A stretch of DNA of 56,698 nucleotides from Chondrus crispus (taxonomy: Eukaryota > Rhodophyta > Florideophyceae > Gigartinales > Gigartinaceae): the NCBI RefSeq assembly GCF_000350225.1, contig NW_005179119.1:45920-102617 (forward strand), read 5' to 3'. The notes under the pieces were generated by a model, which did not search any database, was not told where the DNA came from, and was given only the letters and a program-made list of their open reading frames with translations. The number at the start of each line of letters is the position of its first letter. Positions within the stretch are counted from its first letter, which is position 1. The translations under genes were made by a program, and so were the position numbers. Positions 1 through 9,867 of the stretch are shown here, one piece after another.

Positions 1-1368
1 CCGCGGCCACAGCGTTCGCGTACCAGCTCTGACCCCGTCACGCAGATGCCACGAGAACGCCCCGACCCAGTCGTTGCATGAAACGAGCCCAGACCGGCAG
101 TAGCGCCGGACGCGGGAGGACAAGCGGTTCGTGGTAAGGGGCGACGTGTGACGGAAGCTCGTGCCCGGGGGGGGGGCGTACACGTGGGGCGCGGTGCGGT
201 GCGACGCGCGGCGGCGCATGACGTACGCCGCGGCGCGTGCGCGGCGTGTGGTGAGCCAAGAAGGACGCTCCGCGGAGCGCGCGGCGGGGGGTACCGGTAC
301 CTTCGCGCTGTCAAGATGCGGGCGTGATTCGGGCGTGCGGCGCGCGCAACGGGGTCTTGAGGCGGGGTGGGGATTTGCGGGCGCGTGCAAGTTGGCGGGA
401 TGTTACTGGTGGATGGCGGCGCCCGCAGCTCCGGGCGACTGCATGGTAATTGCAGCAGGTTGCGGGTTCCGCCGGCGCTCTCGCGGAGCCGGGGGGGGGG
501 GCAGGGACGGGTACAATTACACTGTTTCACTCGCGACGCTGCGGCCATCGCTTTCGCTTGGAGGGCGCGTCACGCGCTTGTCATACAGAGCGGGAGGTTG
601 ACGCGAACCGCAGCCCGGCTCCTACAGTAGTAGTAGTAGTCAGGATATCGCGGCTTGCTGCTCTGTACCCTTGAGAAGTGTGAAACAAATGTATGATATG
701 GAGGCGCATCCATTTCTCTAATTGCTGGATGCGTCAGAACTTGTCTTTCTTTACGGTGATGAAAGACGCCGGATGAAGCGGGTTCCCGGATCAACGCAGT
801 GGGTACATTACGCAACGCGGGCAGGGTTGGGTATCATACAGCGTGGCCCGATACTAGAGCGGGCGCAAGCGGTTCATTACTAAAGAGTCACAGTCACGCG
901 GGCTCCCCGAATACGCTACCCTTGGGTACCGCGAGGGAGGAGGGGCGTGTAAAGTTGTTCAAAGGGCATGCGAAGCGTCAGCAAGGGCGTCAGCGATGGC
1001 GACAGCAAAGCGTCTGCAAAGCGTTGTCGTTTTGCCAGGGGTTTGCCAGGAAGTAGGCCTGATGCGCCAGTGGAAGAGGCGACGTCATCTTACTGTAATT
1101 CGTTTTCGTTTTGTTTTTCAACCTCAAAACCCCAACCCGCTGTAGGAACCTCCTACACCGCACATGCCTCTAGTGTAAGTACATCCGACAACCACATCCC
1201 AAAAATGTTCGCAGAACTCCCCTTCCATCATGGCACTGCCCCACCACGCCAAAGTGGCGAGACATGTCTGACGTCAGGTCGCCACACTTGGTCGCCCGCT
1301 GTTCTCTGTGTAAGTGGGGCGGGTGCCAATAACTCTCTATTAATGTCCTCCGCCAAGTCTCGTGGCGC
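1..1368. other. GC-rich intergenic DNA, no gene recognised
   Basis: The stretch is strongly GC-rich with G runs near 163-175 and 490-500. Open frames exist on both strands, as expected of GC-rich DNA, but none has recognisable domains. A near-copy of the palindrome GTACCCTTGGGTAC lies at 916-929, with one mismatch at its first base. Confidence 0.5.
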
Positions 1369-1683
1369 ATGGACGAGCTCACCACCTCCCATCTGCCAGT
1401 CTCCGCCATGCCTGTCAGCTCTGCGCCCCCCGCGCCCGTGCTCCCCTTCAACCTGGCGCGCGCCCCCTGGTCGCAGCTCCCCGCGCCGCCTCGTGTGTCC
1501 GACTCCGCCGCCGTCACCCCGTCTGCGGTTCCCGCCCCGCCGGCCCTCCCACACTTTACGCCGCACCCGCCGCAGTACGCCCGCATTCCCCCGCCGTGCC
1601 CGCCGCACCGAGAGAACATTCGTCCACGCGTGGAGAGCCCCGAGCTTCTGTCGCAGGCGAACAAACGCCCGCGATGTAGCTAG
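1369..1683 (+). CDS. Possible small proline-rich protein (hypothetical)
   Basis: A 104-codon frame begins with an ATG and ends in TAG. The predicted product is very rich in proline and alanine and ends with a basic NKRPRCS tail that resembles a nuclear localisation signal. I recognise no family. The surrounding DNA is GC-rich and carries competing open frames on both strands, so the frame may be chance. Its composition resembles the edge gene that begins at 56428, which could mean both belong to an unrecognised repeat family, but this is only an impression. Confidence 0.2.
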   Translation: MDELTTSHLPVSAMPVSSAPPAPVLPFNLARAPWSQLPAPPRVSDSAAVTPSAVPAPPALPHFTPHPPQYARIPPPCPPHRENIRPRVESPELLSQANKRPRCS

Positions 1684-3078
1684 AGTCGTCGCATACGCTT
1701 CCTTTGCCCAACGTTAGCACTTCCCTTGCAAGACGTGCTCCCCTGTCACCACGCCAGCTTGGCTATGCACAAACTTGCAAACTGCTTCGCTTGCCGTTGT
1801 AGTGCTTGAACGCCGCCGTTTAGCGGCATCCTTGTAAAAGAAAAAATGGCCTATCCGTTTCTGAACCCGCATGTCGCTTCCCTCCTAATATGCTTTCACC
1901 TGCTCTTCGACGATGTAACAGTATTCATTCTTACCCACAAATTTTCATTCCCTCGTACTGCTACGCCGCTGCTTGCCGTTGCCGCCCCGTTTCCAGAATC
2001 TTACTCCATAAAAACATCTCAGCCACCCTACTCATCGTCCTCCTTCCGTACAATAATCTCGTTTTGGCTTCACACTCCCGCTTTTCAAAGAGTACTGTAT
2101 GCTGTAATTCAAAACCATCTCGGTAGATTCCACCGCAGAGCTGGAGCTCCAAATCATGAGCACATTCATGCACACAGTTTACGGAACCGAACTACCCTCG
2201 AGGGTATGTATGTCCAGCCGTGTTTATATTTTCGACACTTCTTCTTCTTCTACTGATGAGGTGGGTGGCATCTGCCTCCAATGCATTAGAGCGCGAGGCG
2301 ATTACCTCGCGTAGCTCACGTTCTTGTGATAAACCCCTAGCCTTTGTCATATCAAACGAGTCCCCACTCCATGGCCAACTCCCAAATACTGAACAGTGCA
2401 GTGCTCAACTGAGTCCAGGGGTCGAAAAAACGTAATGCAAACAAAGTACGTCTAGAATCCCAACCATTCCATGGTCAACACCATAATAGTAATATCCGTC
2501 GAAACCAACCTAAATGCACATGCACGCGTACTTTTTGAGCTCCAGTTTTTGACAGCGAGCGAAATGGCCCCCAACAAGCGGTGGTGATCAAAACAAGCCA
2601 AGGTGGAAGCAGGACTTCGAACTACGAAGGAACTCGCCTTCAAAAGCAGGTATTTCGATTAGTGTTGGAGTGTCGTGCCCTTGTTGTTCTTTCTACACGA
2701 CGCCTATGCGATACGCCTTGGCCTTGAGCCTTATCGGTGGCACGCAAGCAGAGAGAGTAAGGTATTGGGCACACCCGGTCTGAGATCTCACCTACTTTGG
2801 AGATCCTGCTCGTAAACAGGTAGAGAGTATTTTATTTGTCAAGGTCACGGTTCAAGCTCGCGGGTGGTCATTCGCCGCGCGCAAGTAGAATACTATCAGA
2901 ACGTTTTATAACCACTCCACTCAGCACAAAGTTATCCCTGAGAGATCACTATGGCAGGGACAGAAGTGCCCGAGCCTTGACGAAGCGCCTCCTCCAAATT
3001 CCACTCTTAGGAAACGGTTTCGAAACCCACTTACGAAACAGATCTCGCGCAACTTCGCGGTTGATTCGTCTGCCGCAC
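1684..3078. other. Intergenic DNA, no gene recognised
   Basis: GC content falls after about 1700. No frame here has recognisable domains, and I saw no RNA gene or repeat unit apart from the palindrome that begins at 3079. Confidence 0.5.
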
Positions 3079-3146
3079 ATGTTTTCCACCGCCGCATACG
3101 GCCGCCACTTCATGAAGTGGCGGCCATATGCAGCGGTGGAAAACAT
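3079..3146. repeat. 68-bp near-perfect palindrome with no spacer
   Basis: Two 34-base arms meet at CTTCATGAAG and match at 32 of 34 positions. Both mismatches place C opposite A on the plus strand, so a transcript of the minus strand would pair them as G:U wobbles and form an unbroken stem. The two strands encode nearly the same peptide (beginning MFSTAAYGRHF), a direct consequence of the palindrome. It could be a fold-back transposon remnant, an extrusion-prone element or an assembly artefact. Confidence 0.9.
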
Positions 3147-3446
3147 CAGATCAACTAGCTAGAGACCCACAGCGAGATACCCGCACCCGCAAATCTGATG
3201 CAACAGCGGCTTCGGCACAGCATATGCCGCTCTCATTCCTCAAATGCATTGGTGCATAGATCGCAATAGCGACCACCAACTTGTGGCAACCACAGGGTTG
3301 CGGACAACATTGGCTGTGTAGATCGTTTCTATAACCTGCTATTAGATCAAACAAGTCGCAATGAAAATTGCAGTACTGTAGGCAAGTGCACAAGTACTGT
3401 ACGCCAGGGTGTTGCAAGGAGGACCTATCTGCATGCGGAAGGATGT
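3147..3446. other. 3' flank of the RAD50-like gene
   Basis: No gene is visible in these 300 bases. Two copies of the dispersed AGTACTGTA motif occur between about 3370 and 3402, downstream of the minus-strand RAD50-like gene. Confidence 0.5.
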
Positions 3447-6400
3447 TTACAGCTCTTGAAGATTTCTTCGCTCTGCCATAGAATAGCCGTTTTCGTCCTC
3501 GGTAATCGCGTAGCAGTGGTCACAATATTCTCGCGCATCCAACATATCTGCAAGTTCTCGATCGGTGGTAGCAAGGAGGAGGTGAAAGTTGCCTCTCCTT
3601 CTCCTGCTTGCCAAAAATATATTGATCGCACGACCAATGTACCCTGCATGTTCGTGGTCTACGTTTGCAGTCGGTTGATCTAGGACAAGAAAACTCAACT
3701 CCTTGCAGAACATGTCTACTAAGGCGAGACGGACAATCAAACAAGCGAAATACTTTTGCCCAGTGCTGCATCTTCCTCTCATTTTGACCCAAGACTGTCC
3801 TTGCCGCATTTCGACGTGGTATTGAAAGTATCGCTTTGGCGTCTTTCCCCCCTTTCCGGCTTCTTTCTCGTACGCGCCAATCCTAATTTCGTCGATGTTT
3901 GTACCGCGATATGACGAATGCCACAATTTCATAATTGCCCTGTTAATGCTTCTCATTTTAATCTTGTGGCCTAATGTGAGTGCTTTGTCTCTTGCCAGAT
4001 AAATCGACTTCAAGTCTTCTGAAGAATATCCCACAACTGCTTTCTTGATTTGGCATTGATTGAGGTTCTTTAGAACGACTTGGTATTTTTCCATCTCCCG
4101 ATGCAACTTCTCCACGTTTTTCTCTTTGATTCTTTTCAGTGTGCTTTTTCTCTCACGTTCATTCTCAAAGTTTCTGAGCGTCTCTTGAAGATCTGCACCC
4201 ACGACGTCATCAAAGTTTCTGAGCGTCTCTTGAAGATCCGCACCCACGACGTCATCTTCATCTCCATAATGCTGCTGTTTCTCTCTAATATCACGATCAA
4301 TGTTTGCAATTCTTTCCTTGACCTCACAGACATCCAAGTTTCCTTCGAGGGTTTCCAGTCTTCTCAGCAAAGTGCGTTTCTCTTCCTGACATCTTAGATC
4401 CTTTTTCCATACCTCGAGAGATTTCTCCACCCTATCTTGATCCAGAGAATTTGCTTCCCGATCAAATGACCCCAGTTTGTCCAAGGAGCGCCTCCATTCC
4501 TCCAACTCACCTCTTTTCATATTTTCATCTTTTGATACACTGGCTAACTTCTCATCATGGTCCGCCGAGGTTTTTTTCAAGATATCTTGTGCTTTGAGGA
4601 AGCTGTCCTGGAGTTTCTTATTATTTTGTTTGCAGTCATCTGCCTCCTGTCGCAGTATTTTTAACCTCTCTAGCGTACCACATATTCTGTTTTGTTCATC
4701 AAATTCCCTGCCTGCTCTTTCGAACTCGATTTCATCTTTTGTGCAAGTATCGAGCTCTTTTCTTTTCGTGAGTAGCTCTGAGGATTTACGTTGTAATGTC
4801 ACTCTTTTTTGTTTCAATTCTGTGCTTACAACAAAAGACGGTCGGCCTTCGGGTTCAGAAGATTGTGCCGTGAGATATCCCTTGAGCTCCTTGAGCTGAT
4901 CTGAAGCGTCCCTAAACCTTTGCACGCTTTTCGAGCACTCCTTGACCAGACGGTCTTCTTCCAAACATGAGCCATCCAGCGCTTTTATTTTGTCAGCATT
5001 CTCGTCACATTCTTTCATTTCTGTTTCACAAACAAGCCGCTGTGATCCAGCTATCCTGTGATATTCCTCGTCCTTTTCGTACGTCGATGAATCTGATATC
5101 ACTTTGCTCAGGATCCGTTCGAAATCACTCAAATGATTTTTTGTTTGATTCAGCTGTCTGAGATTTTCTTTCGCCCGAGTAAGGTTTTCTGGGTTTTCGT
5201 ACTCTGACATGCGTTGTTCAAAGAATTTTTTCATCTTCTCTATTCCTGCTTTGTCACTACCTTGGACTCCGCATGCTGGGCATTGAAAATTCTTACGGAA
5301 TAATTCAAACTCCTGAGTCACATGTCTCAACCCAGTCTTCAACCCCCATTCTTCTTCGGCTGCTTGCTGGATTTTGGCATTCGTTTTCGCTAGTATCGTT
5401 TGAATGAAGTTGACCTGCTCTTGTGTAGCGCTGAACCGATATGTAGAGGAAGGAGTGGAGAGAGATAGGAATTGAGCCCAATCTCCTGAAGGAAGGGTCC
5501 GGATTAAAAGAAATTGGTCCTCGGCCTCCTTCGCAGTAGTTCTAAACTCCTGCAACGAGTTTTCGGACCGTATTTTCGCGATTCCTTCTTGAACCAAAGC
5601 TTCACGAAGTTGATTCCGATGTTTTTCTCTCTGGCTTTCTGCCTCGCCAAGAATCCACTTTCGTTTTTGCGATAATTGCTTTTCGATTCTGCGAAGGGAA
5701 TCACTTTCCCTCTCAGCCTTTTTCGCGGAGGAAATGTCATCGGAATGAAAATGAGCTCTGGGAGACTGAAGCCATTTCGACAACTCAGGACCCTTCTTTT
5801 CTCCGAGGTCTAATGCAGACTTGGTAAGGCGTTTTGATAACTCTTCAAAGGATTCGCTGCAGTCGCGCATGGCATACTGAGATTGCTCTTTGAGTGTTTT
5901 CACCTTCCCATCCCTGCCGTCTTGCTTCTTTGCATTTTCCTCCTCTGCATCCAGCTTTTGCACATCGCATTCCACAGCCTTTACGGTTTTTTCAAGAAAT
6001 TCGACTTCTTCCCGCAGTACTGATGGCACTACATCGCTTTGTCTGCATTTTGTCTCAGCCTGTGTCGATTTTCTCTTAGCCTCCAAGACACGCTCTTTTG
6101 CGGTTTGCAATGCTTCCTGCTCTTGCTGCACACTATTCGGACGACCGCCGCCCTGCGAGATAAGTTTTCTTTCCAGATCGTCGATCTCAACTTCTTTCCT
6201 GTCCAATGTTTCCTCCTCTCTTTTGCATTCATACCCTTTGCGGCTTACTTCTTCTTCCGCTTTCTTTCTGATGTTAGTGAAATGTTTTGAAAGTGAGGCG
6301 GTTTTTTCCCTAGACGTTTGATACAGCGATTCGAGAGTCTTAGTCCATTCCTCGTCCTCAGCGTTCGGTAGAGGAAGCACATGATTAACATTTGAGCTTG

Positions 6401-7529
6401 CAAACTCTTGCGCTGGAAAAAGCTTCATCTTCAATATGTTCTTCAGTCCGTCAATATGCTTCCTCTGTTCTTGATGTTCCATGGCTTGCTTTGTCAGGTC
6501 CTCCTTTTCCCTTTCAAGGCCAATGACTTTGGTGGTTTTAGTTTCTATTACTGGTGATGCAGCCCACAACTCGTCCACTATGTTAAAAGTTGTCAGTCCC
6601 TTATCGCGGAGGACGCTCCGCTGCTCACAGATTTGCTGTTTTAGATGTTCCTTCGATTGTCCAGGAAGGTGGCTCGACAACTTCCTTTCCATGCGTTGCT
6701 TCTCACTATTGCAACCTATCTTCCTCTCCTGAAGCACTCGGACGCTGGCCTTCATTTCATCACGCCGCCTCTGAATCTTCACTTTCGCTTTCAAAGCCTC
6801 AATACTACTCTCCAGACTAATACATTCCTGCGAAATTTCAGATAGACTTTTTTCTTCCTGCTCAAAGCTACTCTGGACTTCAATGAATTTCTCGTAGTCT
6901 TTTTCAAGCTTTATCAGCTCAGAAGCTGTTGTGCTGTCCACAATCTTCATCTGCTGCATACCGTATTGAAGCATGTGCAGAACTTCGCTGTGCCCATCCA
7001 GCCTTGTGATTTTGTCCATATGGTCCTTGACTTCGTGTGGTTTTCCAAGGGGCCACAAAGCGTCTTCTTGGTACACAAATATCAAGCTATCCCATACGGG
7101 GTTGCTGACTTGCAGGAGCTCGGGTAACATCGAGATGTCGGGGTGTATCAAAGTCGCTGAAGAGGTCAATTTTGGGGGGTCTGAGCTGAAGCAGCCTGAT
7201 GTGTTGGCTGTAAGCGAAGCACCTTTGAGCTTGTACTGCCGCTCAACAGTATACTTGACGTTATCAGCACCCTGAAAGACGAGACGGACGGATGCGACTG
7301 TCTCGGAGCGTGCATGGGTATTGGGGTCGTTAATCTCCGGTGGAATTCTCTTGCTCGCCTTCCGTACATTAAGTCCAGTGACCGCTACTCGGAGAGCCTC
7401 GAGTATAGCGGTCTTGCCGCTCCCCGTGGGACCAGTGATGATGGTGAGAGGAGATGAAATGTCGACTTTACAAGAGTGATCCGGACTAAAACCTCTGATT
7501 CCGCATATTTCTAGTGATTCTAGAGACAT
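3447..7529 (-). CDS. RAD50-like SMC/ABC ATPase, divergent paralogue
   Basis: RAD50 is the ATPase of the MRE11 complex, which tethers and processes DNA double-strand breaks in the nucleus. The product is 1360 aa in one exon, close to the usual RAD50 length of about 1300. The start chosen is the first true ATG; it gives MSLESLEICGIRGF, which matches the family N-terminus. Seen in order: Walker A GPTGSGKT (33-40); Q-loop YQEDALWPL (about 160), which strongly resembles the RAD50 HQEDSNWPL; long coiled coils; a zinc hook CPAC (C750, C753); signature CSTGQK (about 1257); Walker B LVLDQPTANVD; and the H-loop region LLLATTD. Two catalytic positions differ from the family: the Walker B glutamate is Gln1285 and the H-loop histidine is Thr1322. 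The Walker A asparagine is also Thr. DNA-end binding with little hydrolysis is the inference. A copia element sits 325 bp upstream of the start. Confidence 0.9.
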   Translation of the reverse strand: MSLESLEICGIRGFSPDHSCKVDISSPLTIITGPTGSGKTAILEALRVAVTGLNVRKASKRIPPEINDPNTHARSETVASVRLVFQGADNVKYTVERQYKLKGASLTANTSGCFSSDPPKLTSSATLIHPDISMLPELLQVSNPVWDSLIFVYQEDALWPLGKPHEVKDHMDKITRLDGHSEVLHMLQYGMQQMKIVDSTTASELIKLEKDYEKFIEVQSSFEQEEKSLSEISQECISLESSIEALKAKVKIQRRRDEMKASVRVLQERKIGCNSEKQRMERKLSSHLPGQSKEHLKQQICEQRSVLRDKGLTTFNIVDELWAASPVIETKTTKVIGLEREKEDLTKQAMEHQEQRKHIDGLKNILKMKLFPAQEFASSNVNHVLPLPNAEDEEWTKTLESLYQTSREKTASLSKHFTNIRKKAEEEVSRKGYECKREEETLDRKEVEIDDLERKLISQGGGRPNSVQQEQEALQTAKERVLEAKRKSTQAETKCRQSDVVPSVLREEVEFLEKTVKAVECDVQKLDAEEENAKKQDGRDGKVKTLKEQSQYAMRDCSESFEELSKRLTKSALDLGEKKGPELSKWLQSPRAHFHSDDISSAKKAERESDSLRRIEKQLSQKRKWILGEAESQREKHRNQLREALVQEGIAKIRSENSLQEFRTTAKEAEDQFLLIRTLPSGDWAQFLSLSTPSSTYRFSATQEQVNFIQTILAKTNAKIQQAAEEEWGLKTGLRHVTQEFELFRKNFQCPACGVQGSDKAGIEKMKKFFEQRMSEYENPENLTRAKENLRQLNQTKNHLSDFERILSKVISDSSTYEKDEEYHRIAGSQRLVCETEMKECDENADKIKALDGSCLEEDRLVKECSKSVQRFRDASDQLKELKGYLTAQSSEPEGRPSFVVSTELKQKRVTLQRKSSELLTKRKELDTCTKDEIEFERAGREFDEQNRICGTLERLKILRQEADDCKQNNKKLQDSFLKAQDILKKTSADHDEKLASVSKDENMKRGELEEWRRSLDKLGSFDREANSLDQDRVEKSLEVWKKDLRCQEEKRTLLRRLETLEGNLDVCEVKERIANIDRDIREKQQHYGDEDDVVGADLQETLRNFDDVVGADLQETLRNFENERERKSTLKRIKEKNVEKLHREMEKYQVVLKNLNQCQIKKAVVGYSSEDLKSIYLARDKALTLGHKIKMRSINRAIMKLWHSSYRGTNIDEIRIGAYEKEAGKGGKTPKRYFQYHVEMRQGQSWVKMRGRCSTGQKYFACLIVRLALVDMFCKELSFLVLDQPTANVDHEHAGYIGRAINIFLASRRRRGNFHLLLATTDRELADMLDAREYCDHCYAITEDENGYSMAERRNLQEL
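4165..4254 (-). repeat. 45-bp tandem duplication inside the RAD50-like coiled coil
   Basis: Two adjacent 45-base copies differ by a single base (T/C). They encode DVVGADLQETLRNFD twice, keeping frame and adding 15 residues near residues 1092-1121 of the C-terminal coiled-coil arm. The near identity implies a recent duplication. Confidence 0.95.
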
Positions 7530-7849
7530 GGTGATGTGACAAAACTTGGCGGGCGCCGCCACAGGGGAACTGAGAATGAATGGCGAGTGGTAGCTGCGCG
7601 GTCCTGCAGAAACACATGAAAAAAAATTATAAGGAACGAAGGGGGGGCCTTCGAGGTGGATAGAGAAGCCCGTCGAGCCTACGCTGAAACAAGACGGCTG
7701 TGGGTAGTAAACTGGACAAGTGTTCTGGTAGAAGTAAAAAGCTGGGAACGTCCAGATTCAAAGCTGGAAGCATGGACTTGTGAGAAAGGGCGATGTACAT
7801 ACGGTTACGGTACAGAAATCGATATGAAAAACAGGACTTGCGCAAGGTT
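7530..7849. other. Upstream region of the RAD50-like gene, cut by a copia insertion
   Basis: This is the residual 5' flank of the minus-strand RAD50-like gene. No other gene is visible. The copia element begins at 7855, so any control sequence farther upstream now lies beyond 14091. Confidence 0.5.
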
Positions 7850-7854
7850 ACATA
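7850..7854. repeat. Target site duplication ACATA (left), copia 1
   Basis: ACATA directly precedes the TG of the left LTR. The same five bases follow the right LTR at 14087-14091. Confidence 0.95.
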
Positions 7855-8174
7855 TGCCAAGATAGGCATATCATAGGGCCTTTGGCCATGAGGTGGCGAA
7901 AGCCATTTCGTCCAATAAGAACGCTCCGGACCGCCGCCGTCCATACTTGGACGGCTGGCATTGGGCGACGAATGTAGTCGGACCAAAAGGGAGAATTTTG
8001 TATGCGCACCATCGTAGATTTAACTATTAATTAGTAATCTACACTCGACGGCGGCGCGGTATCGCGCCCACCAGTCTCGGACTGGATGACATAAAGTTGT
8101 GTGACCGGGGGCAGCTCGCCCCCTCACACCGGAGAAGACACACTCTCGATCACGTTTATTGCTCACCTCGTTCA
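7855..8174 (+). repeat. 5' LTR of copia 1
   Basis: The LTR is 320 bp, begins TGCCAAGATAGG and ends CTCGTTCA. It contains several perfect hairpins: 7937-7954 (CCGTCCA / TGGACGG), 8071-8085 (CCAGTC TCG GACTGG) and 8099-8129 (GTGTGA...GGGGGC AGCTC GCCCCC...TCACAC). Confidence 0.97.
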
Positions 8175-8186
8175 TGGTAGCATCAC
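8175..8186 (+). other. Primer binding site of copia 1
   Basis: TGGTAGCATCAC follows the 5' LTR without a gap. TGGTAGC is the complement of a 3' end GCTACCA, as used by many copia elements that prime with initiator methionine tRNA. The match beyond the first seven or so bases cannot be tested without the host tRNA. Confidence 0.7.
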
Positions 8187-8570
8187 GGTGAGAAACAATC
8201 TCCCTGCGCCCTTCAGACCACCACCAACGCGCGCTTCCTACTTCCTCCTTCGCCGCGCCCTGTCTCTGCGAATCGACGACTGCTTCTCAACCGCCCCCGC
8301 GCGTACAAACGTCGCACTGGACTCCTGCCCTACCCTTGAACCTATAGAGTGCTTGAGGGCCTGGGATCGAGTAATGCATTGCAGTTCATCAAGTCAACTC
8401 GTGGTGTCGGTCTACTAATTTCCTGCAGCTATTGCGCTTCCTCTGCTTTCCTCTCTCGCGCCGGGTGCTTCACAACTCACCGCACCGCACTGCCCAGCGC
8501 TACTATTGCTCGTGCTACATTACCTCAAGCAAATCTCAAGCTCAAGTTGGAAATCAAGTTTGGAAATCTA

Positions 8571-8607
8571 GTCAAGTCTAGTCAAGTCCAGTCAAGTCTA
8601 GTCAAGT
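8571..8607 (+). repeat. Short tandem repeat in the copia 1 leader
   Basis: A 10-bp unit GTCAAGTCTA is repeated about 3.7 times with one C/T change. It lies in the untranslated leader between the primer site and gag. Confidence 0.85.
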
Positions 8608-9059
8608 GTTTGTCGGTGGCGGGGGTATTTGTTGGGGTTTGACGTTGTGTGTGATTGCTGTGTTTTATTTGGTCTCCATTCGGTTTTTCTCGACCTACAA
8701 TCAAAACGAATTTACTTTGGCGTCGATCTGGGTTCCCATTTACAACTTTTAGTTGTTGTCGTCGTCTTTGCCGTAAGCATTGCTTTTCGGCAACAAAAGC
8801 GAAGGTTACACACATTTGTCATCACGTTCAACTTCGACAACGAAAATTGGAGACCATCTAGCACAATTTGGACTCCACGCATCACACCAAACTTTCTCAC
8901 GGCTACAGTTGAAAACGTTGATCAGCAATTTCTTCTTCTTGTGTGCATCTCCGTTTTCGCTGTTGGTGGTGCTGATTCGCTTTCAAATTTTATTTTCGCA
9001 CCCCTCTTGTCACATACAACTGTTCACACATCTGTGCAACTTTCGGTCAACCCGTCATA

Positions 9060-9866
9060 ATGTCAAATAATGGTGAAGGCGGTGACTCTCTGAGCAAAGT
9101 GCCAAAGCTTAAAGTCCCGTCTGACTTTATTCAGTGGCGCAGGAAGATGAAGGCTTATCTTCAGCGCAACGATCCAGTTCTAGTTGGACTGAAACCGAAG
9201 CCCACCGGCTGTGGTGCATCTTCGAGTGATGCAATCGAGGACTGGATGGTGCGAGCTGCGCGTGCAAAAGGCAATATCATTCTTTGCCTTGGAGACGCCG
9301 TCGCGTCCCAAACACGCTTGTTTGTGGACGACGATGAAAAGATGGCCTCCGATCTGTGGAAAGAGCTTGAGCGTATCTTCACGATGTCAAACGCTCAAGT
9401 GGTGCAAAACATCAAACAAAAGTTGGACACCTTAATCTTCAAAGATAATGGTAACTGGGACAAGCATGTCGCTTCGTTTTTAACAACCATTGGGGAGCTA
9501 GCTACGTATGATGCTGAGCTCTCTGAATCGGAGAAAACTTCCAAGTTAATCCGCTCTCTGCCATCCTCGTTTGCGCCTCTTGCTATGGTATCTAGTCTAC
9601 AGGACCTCAATTTCGACAAGGTTGTCAATGCTGTACAAGCCGGGATCGCACGTCGATCTAATCCTCACAACATGCAGCAGTCGAGTAACAGCATCACTTC
9701 TCAACCTAAGGCTAATTTCGCGGAAAGAGGCAGTCGTGGTTCAACAGGTAAAGGTCGCGGAAGAGGTCGCAGAGGTGGACGACATGGACAAAGAGGAACC
9801 TTCGGAGGTCGAGTGGACAAGCGCACTTGCAACTACTGCAAACGTCCGGGTCACCTTCTACAATGA
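9060..9866 (+). pseudogene. copia 1 Gag (frame lost inside the zinc knuckle)
   Basis: The frame opens with ATG 885 bp after the LTR and encodes 268 aa of copia-type Gag (the UBN2/Retrotran_gag_2 kind): an N-terminal PSDFIQWRRKMKAYLQ region, a helical capsid-like part, then a basic Gly/Arg-rich stretch. The CCHC knuckle starts at 9828 (CNYCKRPGH). The frame then meets TGA, and the final cysteine of the knuckle lies one base out of frame, at 9868-9870. The break therefore falls within the knuckle, between 9855 and 9867. A mutation or sequencing error is likeliest. Programmed +1 frameshifting is possible but would be placed unusually. Confidence 0.85.
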
Positions 9867-9867
9867 C

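Noticed and set aside
161..1717. Many overlapping open frames on both strands in the left 1.7 kb
   Set aside because: The DNA is very GC-rich, which produces long chance frames. None shows domains, and several have no ATG start. Only 1369-1683 is listed, with low confidence.
2277..2340. tRNA-like stretch (GCGAGGCGATTACCTCGCG hairpin)
   Set aside because: There is one good stem but no cloverleaf and no T-loop consensus, so a tRNA gene is not supported.
4080..6820. Plus-strand open frames antisense to the RAD50-like gene
   Set aside because: They are Phe/Ser/Leu-rich shadows of the coiled-coil coding strand, without domains.
7530..7562. N-terminal extension of the RAD50-like protein to 7562
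   Set aside because: The extension would start with GTG. The ATG at 7529 gives the N-terminus expected for the family.
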